Of a stretch of DNA of 64,000 nucleotides, positions 9,545 through 19,100 are shown piece by piece. Position 1 is the stretch's first letter. Each line of letters begins with the position of its first letter. The notes under the pieces are model-generated. The model made no database searches. It saw nothing but the letters and a program-made list of their open reading frames with translations, and was not told the DNA's origin. The DNA comes from Bacteroidota bacterium (GTDB lineage: Bacteria; Bacteroidota; Bacteroidia; Chitinophagales; Chitinophagaceae), in the NCBI GenBank assembly GCA_018266615.1, contig JAFEAB010000106.1, positions 62,001 through 126,000 of the forward strand, read 5' to 3'. The translations under genes and the position numbers were made by a program.

Positions 9545-11068
9545 TTAAAGATCGAACCGGATACCCTGGGCAAGCGGTAGTTTATCCGAATAATTGATTG
9601 TGTTTGTTTGCCGGCGCATATAGGCTTTCCAGGCATCGCTGCCACTTTCGCGGCCTCCGCCGGTTTCTTTTTCACCGCCAAAAGCGCCTCCAATTTCTGC
9701 TCCTGAGGTTCCAATATTTACATTCGCAATACCGCAATCGCTTCCTCCGGAAGAGAGAAATCTTTCGGCTTCCTTCAGGCTGCCTGTAATAATGGAGGAA
9801 GAAAGCCCCTGTGGAACCCCATTTTGCATAGCGATTGCCTCATCCATGGTTCTGTACTTCATGATGTAAAGGATGGGGGCAAAGGTTTCGTGTTGAACAA
9901 TGCTGTAATGATTCTTAGCCTCGGCAATACAGGGTTTCACATAACACCCGCTTTCAAACCCTTTTCCCTTCAGCACGCCTCCTTCCACAATAAATTTTCC
10001 ACCTTCCTTTTTACACGCTTCAATGGCTTTTTGGTATTGCGAAACGGCATCTTTATCAATGAGCGGCCCTACATGATTTTTTTCATTTAACGGGTTGCCA
10101 ATTTTTAACTGTCCGTAGGCTGTTACCAGTGCATTTTTGAACTTATTATATATTTTTTCATGGATGATGAGCCGCCGGGTAGTGGTGCATCGCTGGCCTG
10201 CAGTACCTACTGCTCCAAATACCGCAGCCACAATGGCAATATCCAAATCGGCTTTTTCCGAAATAATAATAGCATTGTTGCCCCCCAGTTCCAAAAGGCT
10301 CCTTCCCAGGCGTTGGGCAACGGCCGCCCCTACGGCTTTTCCCATGCGGGTGCTTCCGGTAGCCGATACCAGGGCAATCCGGGCATCATTGCTCAGCCAT
10401 TCGCCCACTTCGCGGCCTCCGGTTACCACCGTACTAACGCCTTCGGGCACCCTATTTTTCTTAAATACCTTTTCTGCAATTTTTTGGCAGGCAATGGCGC
10501 AAAGCGATGTCTTTTCGCTGGGTTTCCAAACGCATGTATTGCCACAAACCCAGGCAATCATGCTGTTCCAGCTCCATACGGCAACCGGAAAATTAAAAGC
10601 AGAAATAATGCCCACCACGCCAAGCGGATGGTATTGCTCGTACATCCGGTGGCCAGGGCGTTCGCTGTGCATCGTTAAACCATGCAACTGGCGGCTGAGC
10701 CCAACGGCAAAATCACAGATGTCTATCATTTCCTGTACTTCGCCCAATCCTTCCTGCAAACTCTTGCCCATTTCATAGCTAACCAATTGGCCCAATGCGG
10801 GTTTTGCTTCCCGGAGGGCTTCGCCCAATTGGCGAACAATTTCACCGCGCTTCGGAGCCGGCCATTGGCGCCATTCCAAAAAGGCCTCGGAGGCTTTCTT
10901 TACAGCTATATCATAGGCTTGTTTATCGGCGGAAGTTATGGTGCCAATCAAAGTGCCATCCACGGGAGAATAGGAACTGAGCTTTTCTCCTTTTGATTTT
11001 ATCCAGGTAGAACCGGTGGAAACGCCGGGGTTATTGGCTGCCACCTGCAGGGTTTTTAAGAATTGCAT
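9545..11068 (-). CDS. ALDH7-type aldehyde dehydrogenase (aminoadipate semialdehyde dehydrogenase-like)
   Basis: A 507-residue NAD(P)-dependent aldehyde dehydrogenase. The LLELGGNNA motif holds the general base (about E260) and [13 protein letters not shown] the catalytic cysteine (about C294); the GQRCTT form and C-terminal [12 protein letters not shown] are characteristic of the ALDH7 (antiquitin) group, which oxidises alpha-aminoadipate semialdehyde in lysine breakdown. The ATG at 11068 is chosen over an upstream one because an AAAAGGA lies just before it and a TATCTTTG box lies about 20 bases upstream. No other lysine-degradation gene is adjacent, so the substrate is inferred from the family only. 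Confidence 0.88.
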   Translation of the reverse strand: MQFLKTLQVAANNPGVSTGSTWIKSKGEKLSSYSPVDGTLIGTITSADKQAYDIAVKKASEAFLEWRQWPAPKRGEIVRQLGEALREAKPALGQLVSYEMGKSLQEGLGEVQEMIDICDFAVGLSRQLHGLTMHSERPGHRMYEQYHPLGVVGIISAFNFPVAVWSWNSMIAWVCGNTCVWKPSEKTSLCAIACQKIAEKVFKKNRVPEGVSTVVTGGREVGEWLSNDARIALVSATGSTRMGKAVGAAVAQRLGRSLLELGGNNAIIISEKADLDIAIVAAVFGAVGTAGQRCTTTRRLIIHEKIYNKFKNALVTAYGQLKIGNPLNEKNHVGPLIDKDAVSQYQKAIEACKKEGGKFIVEGGVLKGKGFESGCYVKPCIAEAKNHYSIVQHETFAPILYIMKYRTMDEAIAMQNGVPQGLSSSIITGSLKEAERFLSSGGSDCGIANVNIGTSGAEIGGAFGGEKETGGGRESGSDAWKAYMRRQTNTINYSDKLPLAQGIRFDL

Positions 11069-11089
11069 ATTTTTTCCTTTTAAGAGCCG

Positions 11090-11097
11090 CAAAGATA
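11090..11097 (-). promoter_or_regulatory. -7 promoter box of the aldehyde dehydrogenase gene
   Basis: TATCTTTG on the minus strand matches TAnnTTTG and ends 22 bases before the ATG at 11068. No clear TTG is seen at -33, so the call rests on the -7 box and its position. Confidence 0.45.
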
Positions 11098-11131
11098 CGG
11101 CATCTTAACAGGAATGGGTATGGCATTGGAG

Positions 11132-11947
11132 TTAATACTGTTCCTTTTCGGAGGGGAAACTACCGGCCTTAATATCTGAAATGTATTGATGCATGGCGCC
11201 CATAATTTGCTCGTGCAGGTTGAGATATTGCCTGAGAAAACGGGGTTTGAATTCCGTATTAATACCCAGCATATCGTGCATTACGAGCACCTGCCCATCG
11301 CAAAACATACCTGCACCAATGCCAATGGTTGGAATGTGAAGGCTCTCGCTTACTTCCCTGGCCAGGGTAGCTGGAATTTTTTCCAAAACAATGGCAAAGC
11401 AGCCGGCTTCCTGCAAAAGCAACGCATCCTTTTTAAGCTTTTCAGCTTCCGCCTGTTCTTTAGCCCTAACGGTATAGGTGCCAAACTTATAAATACTTTG
11501 TGGGGTTAATCCCAGATGCCCCATCACCGGGATTCCGGTACTGATGATTCGTTTAACAGATTCAACTACCTCTTCACCGCCTTCCAGTTTTACGGCATGG
11601 CCACCGGTTTCTTTCATTATCCGAATGGCAGAATTAAGGGCCTCTTTCGAATTTCCCTGGTAAGAACCAAAAGGCAGATCTACTACCACCAGGCACCGGT
11701 TGGTACCCCGTACCACAGAGGAAGCATGGTATATCATTTGATCGAGGGTAATGGGCAGGGTGGTTTCGTGCCCGGCCATCACATTACTGGCGCTATCGCC
11801 TACCAGGATGATGTCAATTCCCGAAGCATCAAATATTCTGGCAAAGGAAAAATCGTAAGCGGTAATCATGGAGATTTTTTCTCCTGCCGCTTTCATTTTC
11901 TGAATCGTGTGGGTGGTGATCTTTTTAATCTCTTTATTTACAGACAT
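11132..11947 (-). CDS. panB: 3-methyl-2-oxobutanoate hydroxymethyltransferase
   Basis: A 271-residue enzyme of pantothenate (coenzyme A) synthesis that adds a hydroxymethyl group from 5,10-methylene-tetrahydrofolate to 2-oxoisovalerate. Family motifs are present throughout: [17 protein letters not shown] at the N-terminus, [17 protein letters not shown] (Mg-binding Asp), [32 protein letters not shown] and [20 protein letters not shown]. The length is normal. It lies about 60 bases upstream of the aldehyde dehydrogenase gene on the same strand, but that gene has its own promoter box, so a shared transcript is only possible. panC and panD are not in the window. Confidence 0.96.
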   Translation of the reverse strand: MSVNKEIKKITTHTIQKMKAAGEKISMITAYDFSFARIFDASGIDIILVGDSASNVMAGHETTLPITLDQMIYHASSVVRGTNRCLVVVDLPFGSYQGNSKEALNSAIRIMKETGGHAVKLEGGEEVVESVKRIISTGIPVMGHLGLTPQSIYKFGTYTVRAKEQAEAEKLKKDALLLQEAGCFAIVLEKIPATLAREVSESLHIPTIGIGAGMFCDGQVLVMHDMLGINTEFKPRFLRQYLNLHEQIMGAMHQYISDIKAGSFPSEKEQY

Positions 11948-12219
11948 ACCGGTTGTTTTTAAGAAGCGAAGGGAATTGGCTCTGCATTAGAATAAAACAA
12001 ACCCGGAGTGGTCGCTTGTTTTGTAAAATTAATGAGTTAGGAGCGAATATTACCAAATCGCTCCCTGATTTTAAAGTGAAGATTTTCCCCCGGGCGTTTC
12101 ATGTAAAGGCAAAGGTTAATTTGGTTTTGATTCATTTGGTCTGGGCAGTATAAAGGTTTGCCCGGGTAAATAATAGCCGCCTTGATTATTATTCAATAGG
12201 AGCGTAAAAAAAACATAAT

Positions 12220-13095
12220 TTAAACCGGATTGCTTTTAAAGGGAGAGCCCTGTCCCTGTTCGCAAAACGATTTCAGACTGCCACAAAATTGTTTCCAGCC
12301 AGCCTGGCAAATTTCAAAACATTCAATTCCCGCGTTTAAGCCCAAATGTACCAACCGGACTGATGTATTTTCCAGATTCGGGCGAAGCTCCCAAACTATG
12401 GTTGTGTCCAGCCATTCCTGTTTGTTTTTCAGGCCCGGGATATCTAAATAGGTTCCTGTTACATACCAAATCACAATCTGGTTTTGGATGAGTTCGTCTA
12501 CCCGGCAAGTTTTAAAAATGGAAGGACCAAACCGAACAGTAAATGATTCACCCGTTTGGTCTGCACTTCCTTCAAAAATTTCCGACCACCAGGATGGAAT
12601 TTTATGCGTTAAGGCATCAAATACGTTCTCAGGCAAAGCAGAAATTTCAAGTTTCAACTCAAAATTCTCCTTCTTAAAATAGTTGGATAATGATTCTCCC
12701 AGGATTTGGTTCCATCCCTCATCAAAATTATGTAATGCAAAGTCAGGATTTTCCATGGGAAAGGAACCAATGCCACTATGGGTCAACCGGAGGCGGGTAA
12801 AGCCTCCCTGGTCCCAAAGTTCAAAACAAACCCTTGACTCTCCGGGATATCCTTCGTATTTCCAGGAGAACGAAAGTTTTTTTAATGGAACAACTTCCAA
12901 TACCTCACATAAGTGCCGGTACTGGATATTGGGGTCATGACCACCCATAAATTGAAATTTATTGCCCGGTTCTGCTTTAAATCCCTGAAGGTTGAAAAAC
13001 CAATATTGCAATTCGTGCTTATCGGTAAGCGCTTTCCAAAGCCTTTTTACCGGGACTTCAAAAACTTTTTCAATTACGATTACGTCTTTTTTCAT
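12220..13095 (-). CDS. Two-domain AHSA1/SRPBCC protein
   Basis: A 291-residue cytoplasmic protein with two START-like AHSA1 domains in tandem (about 1-140 and 145-285). The first opens EKVFEVPVKRLWKALTDKHEL and has the typical LSFSWKYEGYPGES strand; the second has FDALTHKIPSWWSEIFEG and ends CFEICQAGWKQFCGSLKSF. Such domains bind hydrophobic ligands or act as stress-linked co-factors; the ligand is unknown. The gene overlaps the end of the ArsR gene by four bases (ATGA), a common pairing in which the repressor controls the SRPBCC gene. Most family members have one domain, so the doubled form is worth noting. Confidence 0.88.
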   Translation of the reverse strand: MKKDVIVIEKVFEVPVKRLWKALTDKHELQYWFFNLQGFKAEPGNKFQFMGGHDPNIQYRHLCEVLEVVPLKKLSFSWKYEGYPGESRVCFELWDQGGFTRLRLTHSGIGSFPMENPDFALHNFDEGWNQILGESLSNYFKKENFELKLEISALPENVFDALTHKIPSWWSEIFEGSADQTGESFTVRFGPSIFKTCRVDELIQNQIVIWYVTGTYLDIPGLKNKQEWLDTTIVWELRPNLENTSVRLVHLGLNAGIECFEICQAGWKQFCGSLKSFCEQGQGSPFKSNPV

Positions 13096-13430
13096 TTCTT
13101 TTTTGGTTTTGATTTGCCTGCATTTTTCAGGTGCATTTCAAGAGCGTTTAATTTATTTGTCCAAAAACGCTTAAACTGGTTCGTCCATTCCGAAACTTCA
13201 CCAAGCGATTCGAGTTTGGCTTCACAAAATCGTTCGCGTCCTTCAACCCGAATATGGATAAGCCCACATTCCGTTAGAATTTTAATATGTTTTGAAATGG
13301 CAGGCCGGCTAATTGGAAATTCATTGGCCACGGCATTTAAATTGCGTGGTTTTTCTGCAAGAAGCGTAATAATTTCCCGCCGGACGGGGTCGGAGATAGC
13401 CTGATATACATCCCTTCTCAATTCTTTCAT
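13092..13430 (-). CDS. ArsR-family winged-helix repressor
   Basis: A 112-residue regulator. The winged helix spans about residues 5-85 with AISDPVRREIITLLAEKP, LNAVANEFPISRPAISKHI (recognition helix) and the wing IHIRVEGRERFCEAKL. No cysteine pair typical of metal-sensing ArsR proteins is seen, which fits the sub-group paired with AHSA1/SRPBCC genes. It is translationally coupled to the downstream AHSA1 gene (ATGA overlap). A palindrome and a good promoter directly upstream point to autoregulation. The C-terminus is lysine rich (GKSKPKKK). Confidence 0.93.
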   Translation of the reverse strand: MKELRRDVYQAISDPVRREIITLLAEKPRNLNAVANEFPISRPAISKHIKILTECGLIHIRVEGRERFCEAKLESLGEVSEWTNQFKRFWTNKLNALEMHLKNAGKSKPKKK

Positions 13431-13436
13431 AAAAAT

Positions 13437-13452
13437 GTAACCATTTGGTTAC
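13437..13452. promoter_or_regulatory. Palindromic operator in front of the ArsR gene
   Basis: GTAACC-ATTT-GGTTAC is an inverted repeat with perfect 6-base arms. It begins at the last base of the -7 box and covers the expected transcription start, ending 6 bases before the ATG at 13430. A bound dimer would block transcription, as expected for autoregulation by the adjacent ArsR protein. Binding is inferred. Confidence 0.7.
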
Positions 13453-13482
13453 AAATATATATTTAACTACCAGGGTGTACAA
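13452..13482 (-). promoter_or_regulatory. Promoter of the ArsR-AHSA1 operon
   Basis: On the minus strand TTG (13482-13480) and TATATTTG (13459-13452) are 20 bases apart, a near-perfect match to the Bacteroidota TTG/TAnnTTTG promoter. Predicted start near 13448 gives a leader of about 18 bases. Confidence 0.75.
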
Positions 13483-13582
13483 ATTTTTTTTATTGAAAAC
13501 ATTCCTTTGGAGCTGAGAAACCTACCCCTTTTAGATGTATCTTAATTCAGGGTCTTGCCTGATTTTCAAAAAACAATCTGAA

Positions 13583-14215
13583 GCAGGTGCCGGGTAAATA
13601 GAATAGGGGATGCAGCACATCCGCCACGAATGCACGAATAAAATACAGCCGGTGCTGGGTAAATAGAATAGGGGATGCAGCACATCCGCCACGAATGCAC
13701 GAATAAAATACAGCCGGTGCCGGGTAAATAAATTAGGGAGTTCAGAACATCAGCCAAGAATGCACGAATAAAATACAGCAGGTGCCGGGCAAATAAAATA
13801 AGGGGATGCAGCACATCCGCCACGAATGCACGAATAGAATACAGCCGGTGCCGGGTAAATAAAATAGGGGGATGCAGCACATCCGCCACGAATTCACGAA
13901 TAAAATACAGCAGGTGCCGGGTAAATAGAATAGGGGATGCAGCACATCAGCCACGAATGCACGAATAAAATACAGCAGGTGCCGGGTAAATAAAATAGGG
14001 GGATGCAGCACATCCGCCACGAATGCACGAATAAAATACAGCCGGTGCCGGGTAAATAAAATAGGGGGATGCAGATCATCAGCCACGAATGCACGAATAA
14101 AATACAGCAGGTGCCTGGTAAATAAAATAGGGGGATGCAGCACATCAGCCACGAATGCACGAATATAATACAACAGGTGCCGGGTAAATAAAATAGGGGG
14201 ATGCAGAACAGGTGC
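13583..14215. repeat. Tandem array of ten 65-66 bp units
   Basis: The word GGTGC starts each unit at 13586, 13651, 13716, 13781, 13847, 13913, 13978, 14044, 14110 and 14176, with a truncated eleventh at 14211, giving periods of 65 or 66. Units are nearly identical and share GCACATCCGCCACGAATGCA, ACGAATAAAATACAGC and GGTGCCGGGTAAATA; differences are single substitutions and a one-base change in the G run (GGGGA or GGGGGA). On the minus strand each unit holds ATTCGTG twice (ATTCGTGCATTCGTGG). The array lies between the divergent ArsR and NupG-like genes and has no distinct spacers. The last 110 bases before the NupG-like gene are not repeated. Confidence 0.95.
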
Positions 14216-14329
14216 CCTTTACGGCCCGAATCAAATAAAATTACCCTCCTTATTCCTTACTATTTGTTTATGCTTTATCTTCCCATACTTAAAACCCGGT
14301 AAACCGGTTACCTGAAATAAAGCCTTGAT

Positions 14330-15601
14330 ATGAATAACAAACTAAAGCTTACCCTGGTTAGTTTCCTCCAATTTTTTGTTTGGGGAGCCTGGCTCATCAC
14401 CATTGGCACCTATTATTTTTCGAATGATATTGGGCATGTTGAAAATGCCGGCGCTAAGTTTGGAGCGATCTTCTCTACCCTCGCCATCTCTTCCATTTTT
14501 ATGCCGGCATTAACCGGAATTATTGCAGATAAATGGATGAATGCCGAAAAGTTATATGGACTGCTTCATATTCTGTATGGTTGTACCTTGTTCTATGTTA
14601 CCCAGGTGCACGATGCCGATACATTGTATTATGTTATTTTCCTGGCAATGATCTTTTATATGCCCACTATTTCTCTTTCCAATTCACTTTCTTATACCAT
14701 TTTGAAAAGAGATGGCTATGACGTGGTAAAAGTATTTCCTCCCATCCGGGTATGGGGAACCATTGGATTTATTGTGGCTATGTGGATTACCAATCTCAGC
14801 GGTAGTAAGGTTAATACAAACCAATTTGTAATTGCCGGTGTAGCTGCCATTTTATTAGGAATTTATTCCTTTACACTGCCTAAATGCCCTCCTCAAAAAT
14901 CTATTTCAGAAAAAGCCAGCCTGTCTGAACAATTGGGCTTAAATGCGTTTTCCCTTTTTAAAAATTACCGGACAGCCCTGTTCTTTATTTTCTCCATGTT
15001 CCTGGGTGCGGCCTTGCAACTAACCAATATGTATGGCGATACGTTTCTCAATGATTTTGGCAACAACCCGCTTTACGGGCCGGATTCTTTTGTGGTGAAA
15101 TATTCCACCATCATCATGTCTATTTCCCAGATATCCGAAACCGTATTTATCCTCACTATTCCTTTTTTCCTGAAGAAATTCGGGATTAAAAATGTGATGC
15201 TTTTTTCGATGATTGCCTGGGTGCTGCGATTTGGCTTATTTGCCTATGGAAACCCGGCTGATGGCTTATGGATGATTATCCTGTCCTGTGTTGTTTATGG
15301 TATGGCCTTCGATTTCTTTAATATTTCCGGTTCACTTTATGTTGAAACAACCACCAGCCCGGCCATTCGTTCCAGTGCACAGGGTATGTTTATGATGGTG
15401 ACCAATGGATTTGGCGCATTCCTGGGCAGCCGGGTGAGCGGTTATGTGATTGATAAATATTTTACAGTGGCTGGTGGGCTCAAAGACTGGCAGGGAATCT
15501 GGGTTTCTTTTGCGGTATATGCCCTTATTATTGCGGTTTTATTTGCGGTGATGTTTAAGTATAAGCACGATCCATCGAAAGAGTTGGTGGTGCAGCATTA
15601 G
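14330..15601 (+). CDS. NupG-like nucleoside:H+ symporter (MFS)
   Basis: A 423-residue inner-membrane transporter with about twelve hydrophobic segments. The start MNNKLKLTLVSFLQFFVWGAWL and the motifs FSTLAISSIFMPALTGIIADKW, PIRVWGTIGFIVAMW and MFMMVTNGFGAFLGS are those of the nucleoside:H+ symporter family around E. coli NupG and XapB. It should take up nucleosides by proton symport. It is followed by a bidirectional hairpin shared with trxA, and is alone on its transcript. The exact nucleoside range cannot be told. Confidence 0.9.
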   Translation: MNNKLKLTLVSFLQFFVWGAWLITIGTYYFSNDIGHVENAGAKFGAIFSTLAISSIFMPALTGIIADKWMNAEKLYGLLHILYGCTLFYVTQVHDADTLYYVIFLAMIFYMPTISLSNSLSYTILKRDGYDVVKVFPPIRVWGTIGFIVAMWITNLSGSKVNTNQFVIAGVAAILLGIYSFTLPKCPPQKSISEKASLSEQLGLNAFSLFKNYRTALFFIFSMFLGAALQLTNMYGDTFLNDFGNNPLYGPDSFVVKYSTIIMSISQISETVFILTIPFFLKKFGIKNVMLFSMIAWVLRFGLFAYGNPADGLWMIILSCVVYGMAFDFFNISGSLYVETTTSPAIRSSAQGMFMMVTNGFGAFLGSRVSGYVIDKYFTVAGGLKDWQGIWVSFAVYALIIAVLFAVMFKYKHDPSKELVVQH

Positions 15602-15670
15602 CAAGACCTCCAGGATACTTTACCCGTTCCTGAAAAAAGGTATTTTGCATTTAATGAGCTAAAACTAAAA

Positions 15671-15698
15671 AAGGCTGTAACCAAAAAGGTACAGCCTT
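15671..15698. terminator. Bidirectional terminator between the NupG-like gene and trxA
   Basis: AAGGCTGTAACC (15671-15682) and GGTACAGCCTT (15688-15698) form an 11 bp stem with one bulged A and a five-base loop. On the minus strand it is followed by a run of T (trxA terminator, better tail); on the plus strand the tail is TAATAATTT. Confidence 0.75.
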
Positions 15699-15719
15699 TA
15701 ATAATTTATAACAGAAAAA

Positions 15720-16037
15720 TTATTTGTGTGCTTCAATCTTTTTTACAAAGTTGGCCTTTGGCTGGGCGCCCACCAATTTGTCAACTACCTTTCCATCCTT
15801 CACAAATAAAATAGCAGGGATACTGGTGATCCCGTAATTCATGGAAACCTGCGGGTTTACGTCTACGTTTACCTTGCCAATGTTTACTTTCCCTTCATAT
15901 TCTTTTGCCAGGTCTTCAATCACGGGTCCAATGGCACGGCAGGGGCCACACCATTCTGCCCAAAAATCAATTACCGATAATTTATCGGAATCTAATACAT
16001 CACTTTGGAAGTTAGCATCTGTAAATTCTTTAGCCAT
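15720..16037 (-). CDS. trxA: Thioredoxin
   Basis: A 105-residue cytoplasmic thioredoxin. The redox site is WCGPC (C30 and C33) in DFWAEWCGPCRAIGPV, and the cis-proline follows in ITSIPAILFVKDGKVVDKLVG. Length and motif are those of standard TrxA, which reduces protein disulfides using thioredoxin reductase (not in the window). It has its own terminator and stands alone, about 120 bases downstream of dnaE on the same strand. Confidence 0.96.
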   Translation of the reverse strand: MAKEFTDANFQSDVLDSDKLSVIDFWAEWCGPCRAIGPVIEDLAKEYEGKVNIGKVNVDVNPQVSMNYGITSIPAILFVKDGKVVDKLVGAQPKANFVKKIEAHK

Positions 16038-16156
16038 TTGTGTTTATTTTAATTTTAAATTTTAGTTTTTGTCATCCAATTCCGTGCAAATTTCTATTTG
16101 AATGCATCTTTGGCAGGAATTTTCGGCAATCAATAACAAATATTCCAAAACGTCAG

Positions 16157-19100
16157 TTATGCAGATTGTACACTAACATCCAGGTGCTGGTGATTGTTCA
16201 GATAGGAAATTAAATCATCATTCATGGCTAAACCGTTTCCAAGGGTGGAAAGGTTAAAATTGCAATTTAAATCCGCATCCGTAACATTAAACCTCAATAC
16301 CGTATTGCCTGGATTTTGCTTTAGGTTTTCTTCAAAGAACCCCACAAAACGGCTATCCAGGTGGCCGGCACCGATTTCAATAACAAGTTCCCGCGTTAAA
16401 ACCTGCTTTACCGATTCAAGTAAAAGGATCCTTGAAATCCTGAATTTATAATCCTGGTTTTCATACATTTTGGAAAAACTTCCTTCCACCATGATCAAAA
16501 CCCCGTTCTTTAAAAAAGCTTCATAGCGAATATAATCTTCACTAAAAAGCATAAACTCCGCTTTGGAAGTGTAATCTTCCAACGTCAACACACCAAACTT
16601 AGTTCCTTTTTTAGAGGTGCGATGTGCTGCATTCACAACAAGCCCCATAAGGCGGAAGGTTTTGGGAAGCTTTGGATTGCTGCTTATTTCTGCCTGTATT
16701 TCATTAAAATCCGACAAAGAAGTAAAACGATAGTGGCTTAATTCAAACCGAAAATTATCCAATGGATGGCCACTGATGAACATACCGGTTACTTCTTTTT
16801 CCTTTTCCAGTTTTTCTATCAGGTTCCAGGGCTCACAATCCGGGATTTTAGGGATCGAAATTTCCGGCATTTGCAATTCACCAAACAGCGAATTTGATAG
16901 CATAGAAGATTGCGACTGATTGGCGGCGCCATATTTTAATAATTTTTCAATTCCCGGTATGTCGCCCGGCGCCTGAAAGAAGTATTGGGCCCTGTGAAAA
17001 TTCTCAAAGCAATCCAAAGCCCCCGCATAAATTAAACATTCCAGCGATTTGCGGTTGAGGCTTTTAGCATTCACTCTTTTTGTCAGGTCGAATGGGCTTT
17101 TAAATAATCCATGCTTTCGCCTTTCTTCTACCAGGGCCTCCACCGCTGTTTCGGAAATTCCTTTAATGGCACTGAGGCCAAAGCGGATGGCCCCCTGCTT
17201 GTTAACTGCAAAATTCTTATACGATTCATTTACGTCCAGCCCCAACACTTTTATACCCATACTCTTGCATTCCTCCATGTGGAATACAATTTTATCGATG
17301 CTCCCCGAATGATTTAACACCGCCGCCATAAACTCACTGGGGTAGTGTGCTTTTAAATAGGCGGTTTGGTATGCCACAAAAGCATAACAGGTAGAATGAG
17401 ATTTATTAAATGCGTATTCGGCAAATGCCTCCCAATCGCTCCAGATTTTTTCAAGTTTATCTTTTGGATGCCCCCTTTCAAAGGCCCCGTTGATGAACTT
17501 GCTTTTCATGTCGTTCAGCACCTTTATTTGCTTTTTCCCAATAGCCTTTCGAAGGGTATCTGCATCGCCCTTACTGAAGCCGGCCAGCTTTTGCGAAAGC
17601 AACATAACCTGTTCCTGGTACACAGTTACGCCATAGGTGTCTTTTAATATTTCCGCCATTTCGGGGATATCGTAGTGTACCTCTTCTTTTCCATGCTTAC
17701 GGCGGATATAAACCGGGATATAGGCCAGCGGCCCGGGCCGGTATAGGGCGTTCATAGCAATCAGGTCATCGAACTTATCCGGTTTAAGATCGCGCAGGTG
17801 TTTTTTCATCCCCGGACTTTCAAACTGGAAAATGGCATTGGTTTCCCCATTTTGAAAAAGTTGGAAGGTAAGTTCATCATCCAGGGGCACTTCATCAATC
17901 GAAATTTCGACGCCGTGGTTTTCCTGAATGAGTTTTAAACAGGTTTTTATTACACTTAAGGTGCGAAGCCCAAGGAAGTCCATTTTAATTACTCCGGCCT
18001 CTTCAATTGAGCTTCCTTCAATTTGTGTTACCCATAAGTCGGATTCCTTTGACGTAGCCACAGGTAATAGTTCGGTAAGGTCTTTGGGCGCAATGATGAT
18101 AGCCGAGGCATGGATACCCGTATTGCGTACCGATCCTTCCAGGGTTTCTGCTTCTTTCAGTATTTCTGCATTAATATCTTCCCCGTTATAATATTTCCGA
18201 AGTTGTTTAATCCGTTCCACCTCTTCGGGAATCACTTTTTCTTTGTCTTCGAGGCTTCTTTCGCCATCCTGGGCCTCTGCATCCGACAGGGGAGCATGTA
18301 GCAGCCGCTTGAGTGAGATGCCCGGCCTTTCCGGAATTAATTTTGACAGCGCCCGGCTTTCGGCGATGGGCAGATCCATTACCCGGGCCACATCAGCAAT
18401 CGAAGATTTGGCGGCCATCGTTCCATAGGTAATGATTTGGGCAACCTGATTCTTACCATATTTATCCACCACATAATTCATCACCTTCTGCCTGCCCTCG
18501 TCATCAAAATCCGTATCAATATCCGGCATGGATTTTCTTTCCGGATTTAAAAACCGTTCAAACAGGAGCTGGTATTTAATGGGATCTATATTGGTGATAC
18601 CAATACAATATGCTACCGCACTTCCTGCGGCAGAACCGCGGCCCGGGCCAATAAATACCCCCATTTCTCTACCGGCTTTAATAAAATCTGAAACGATGAG
18701 GAAGTAACCGGCAAATCCCATTTCCCTGATAATTCCCAATTCAAAACGGAGTCTTTCCTCCTGTTCGGGGGTGAGGATTTTATAGCGTTGTTTGGCACCA
18801 CTCCAGGTAAGATGCTCGAGGTACTCGTCCTGCGATTTGTAGGTAGGAGGTACCTCAAAAAAAGGAAGCAGGATATCCCTTTTCAAATCAAGCAACTCCA
18901 CTTTTTCTACTATTTCATTGGTATTATCAATGGCCTCCGGAAGGTCGCTGAATACCTCCGCCATTTGTTGGGAGGTCTTTAGAAAAAACTGATCGTTGGG
19001 AAAAGCAAAGCGTTTGTTCTTCACCATCACATCATCGTCTGTAAACTCCCGAAGGGCGGGGGTGGAAAGTTTCTCCCCCGTATTGATACAAAGCAGGATA

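Noticed and set aside
11953..12153. 66-codon plus-strand reading frame between panB and the AHSA1 gene
   Set aside because: No family or start signal; the 272-base gap shows no other coding evidence.
13566..14173. Several minus-strand reading frames across the tandem array, with 22-residue protein repeats
   Set aside because: They come from the 66-base period reading as 22 codons; the 65-base units shift the frame, all frames stay open in parts, and no start context or signal is seen.
13583..14215. CRISPR array
   Set aside because: Units are uniform over their full 65-66 bases, with no short repeat separated by unique spacers, and no cas genes are present.
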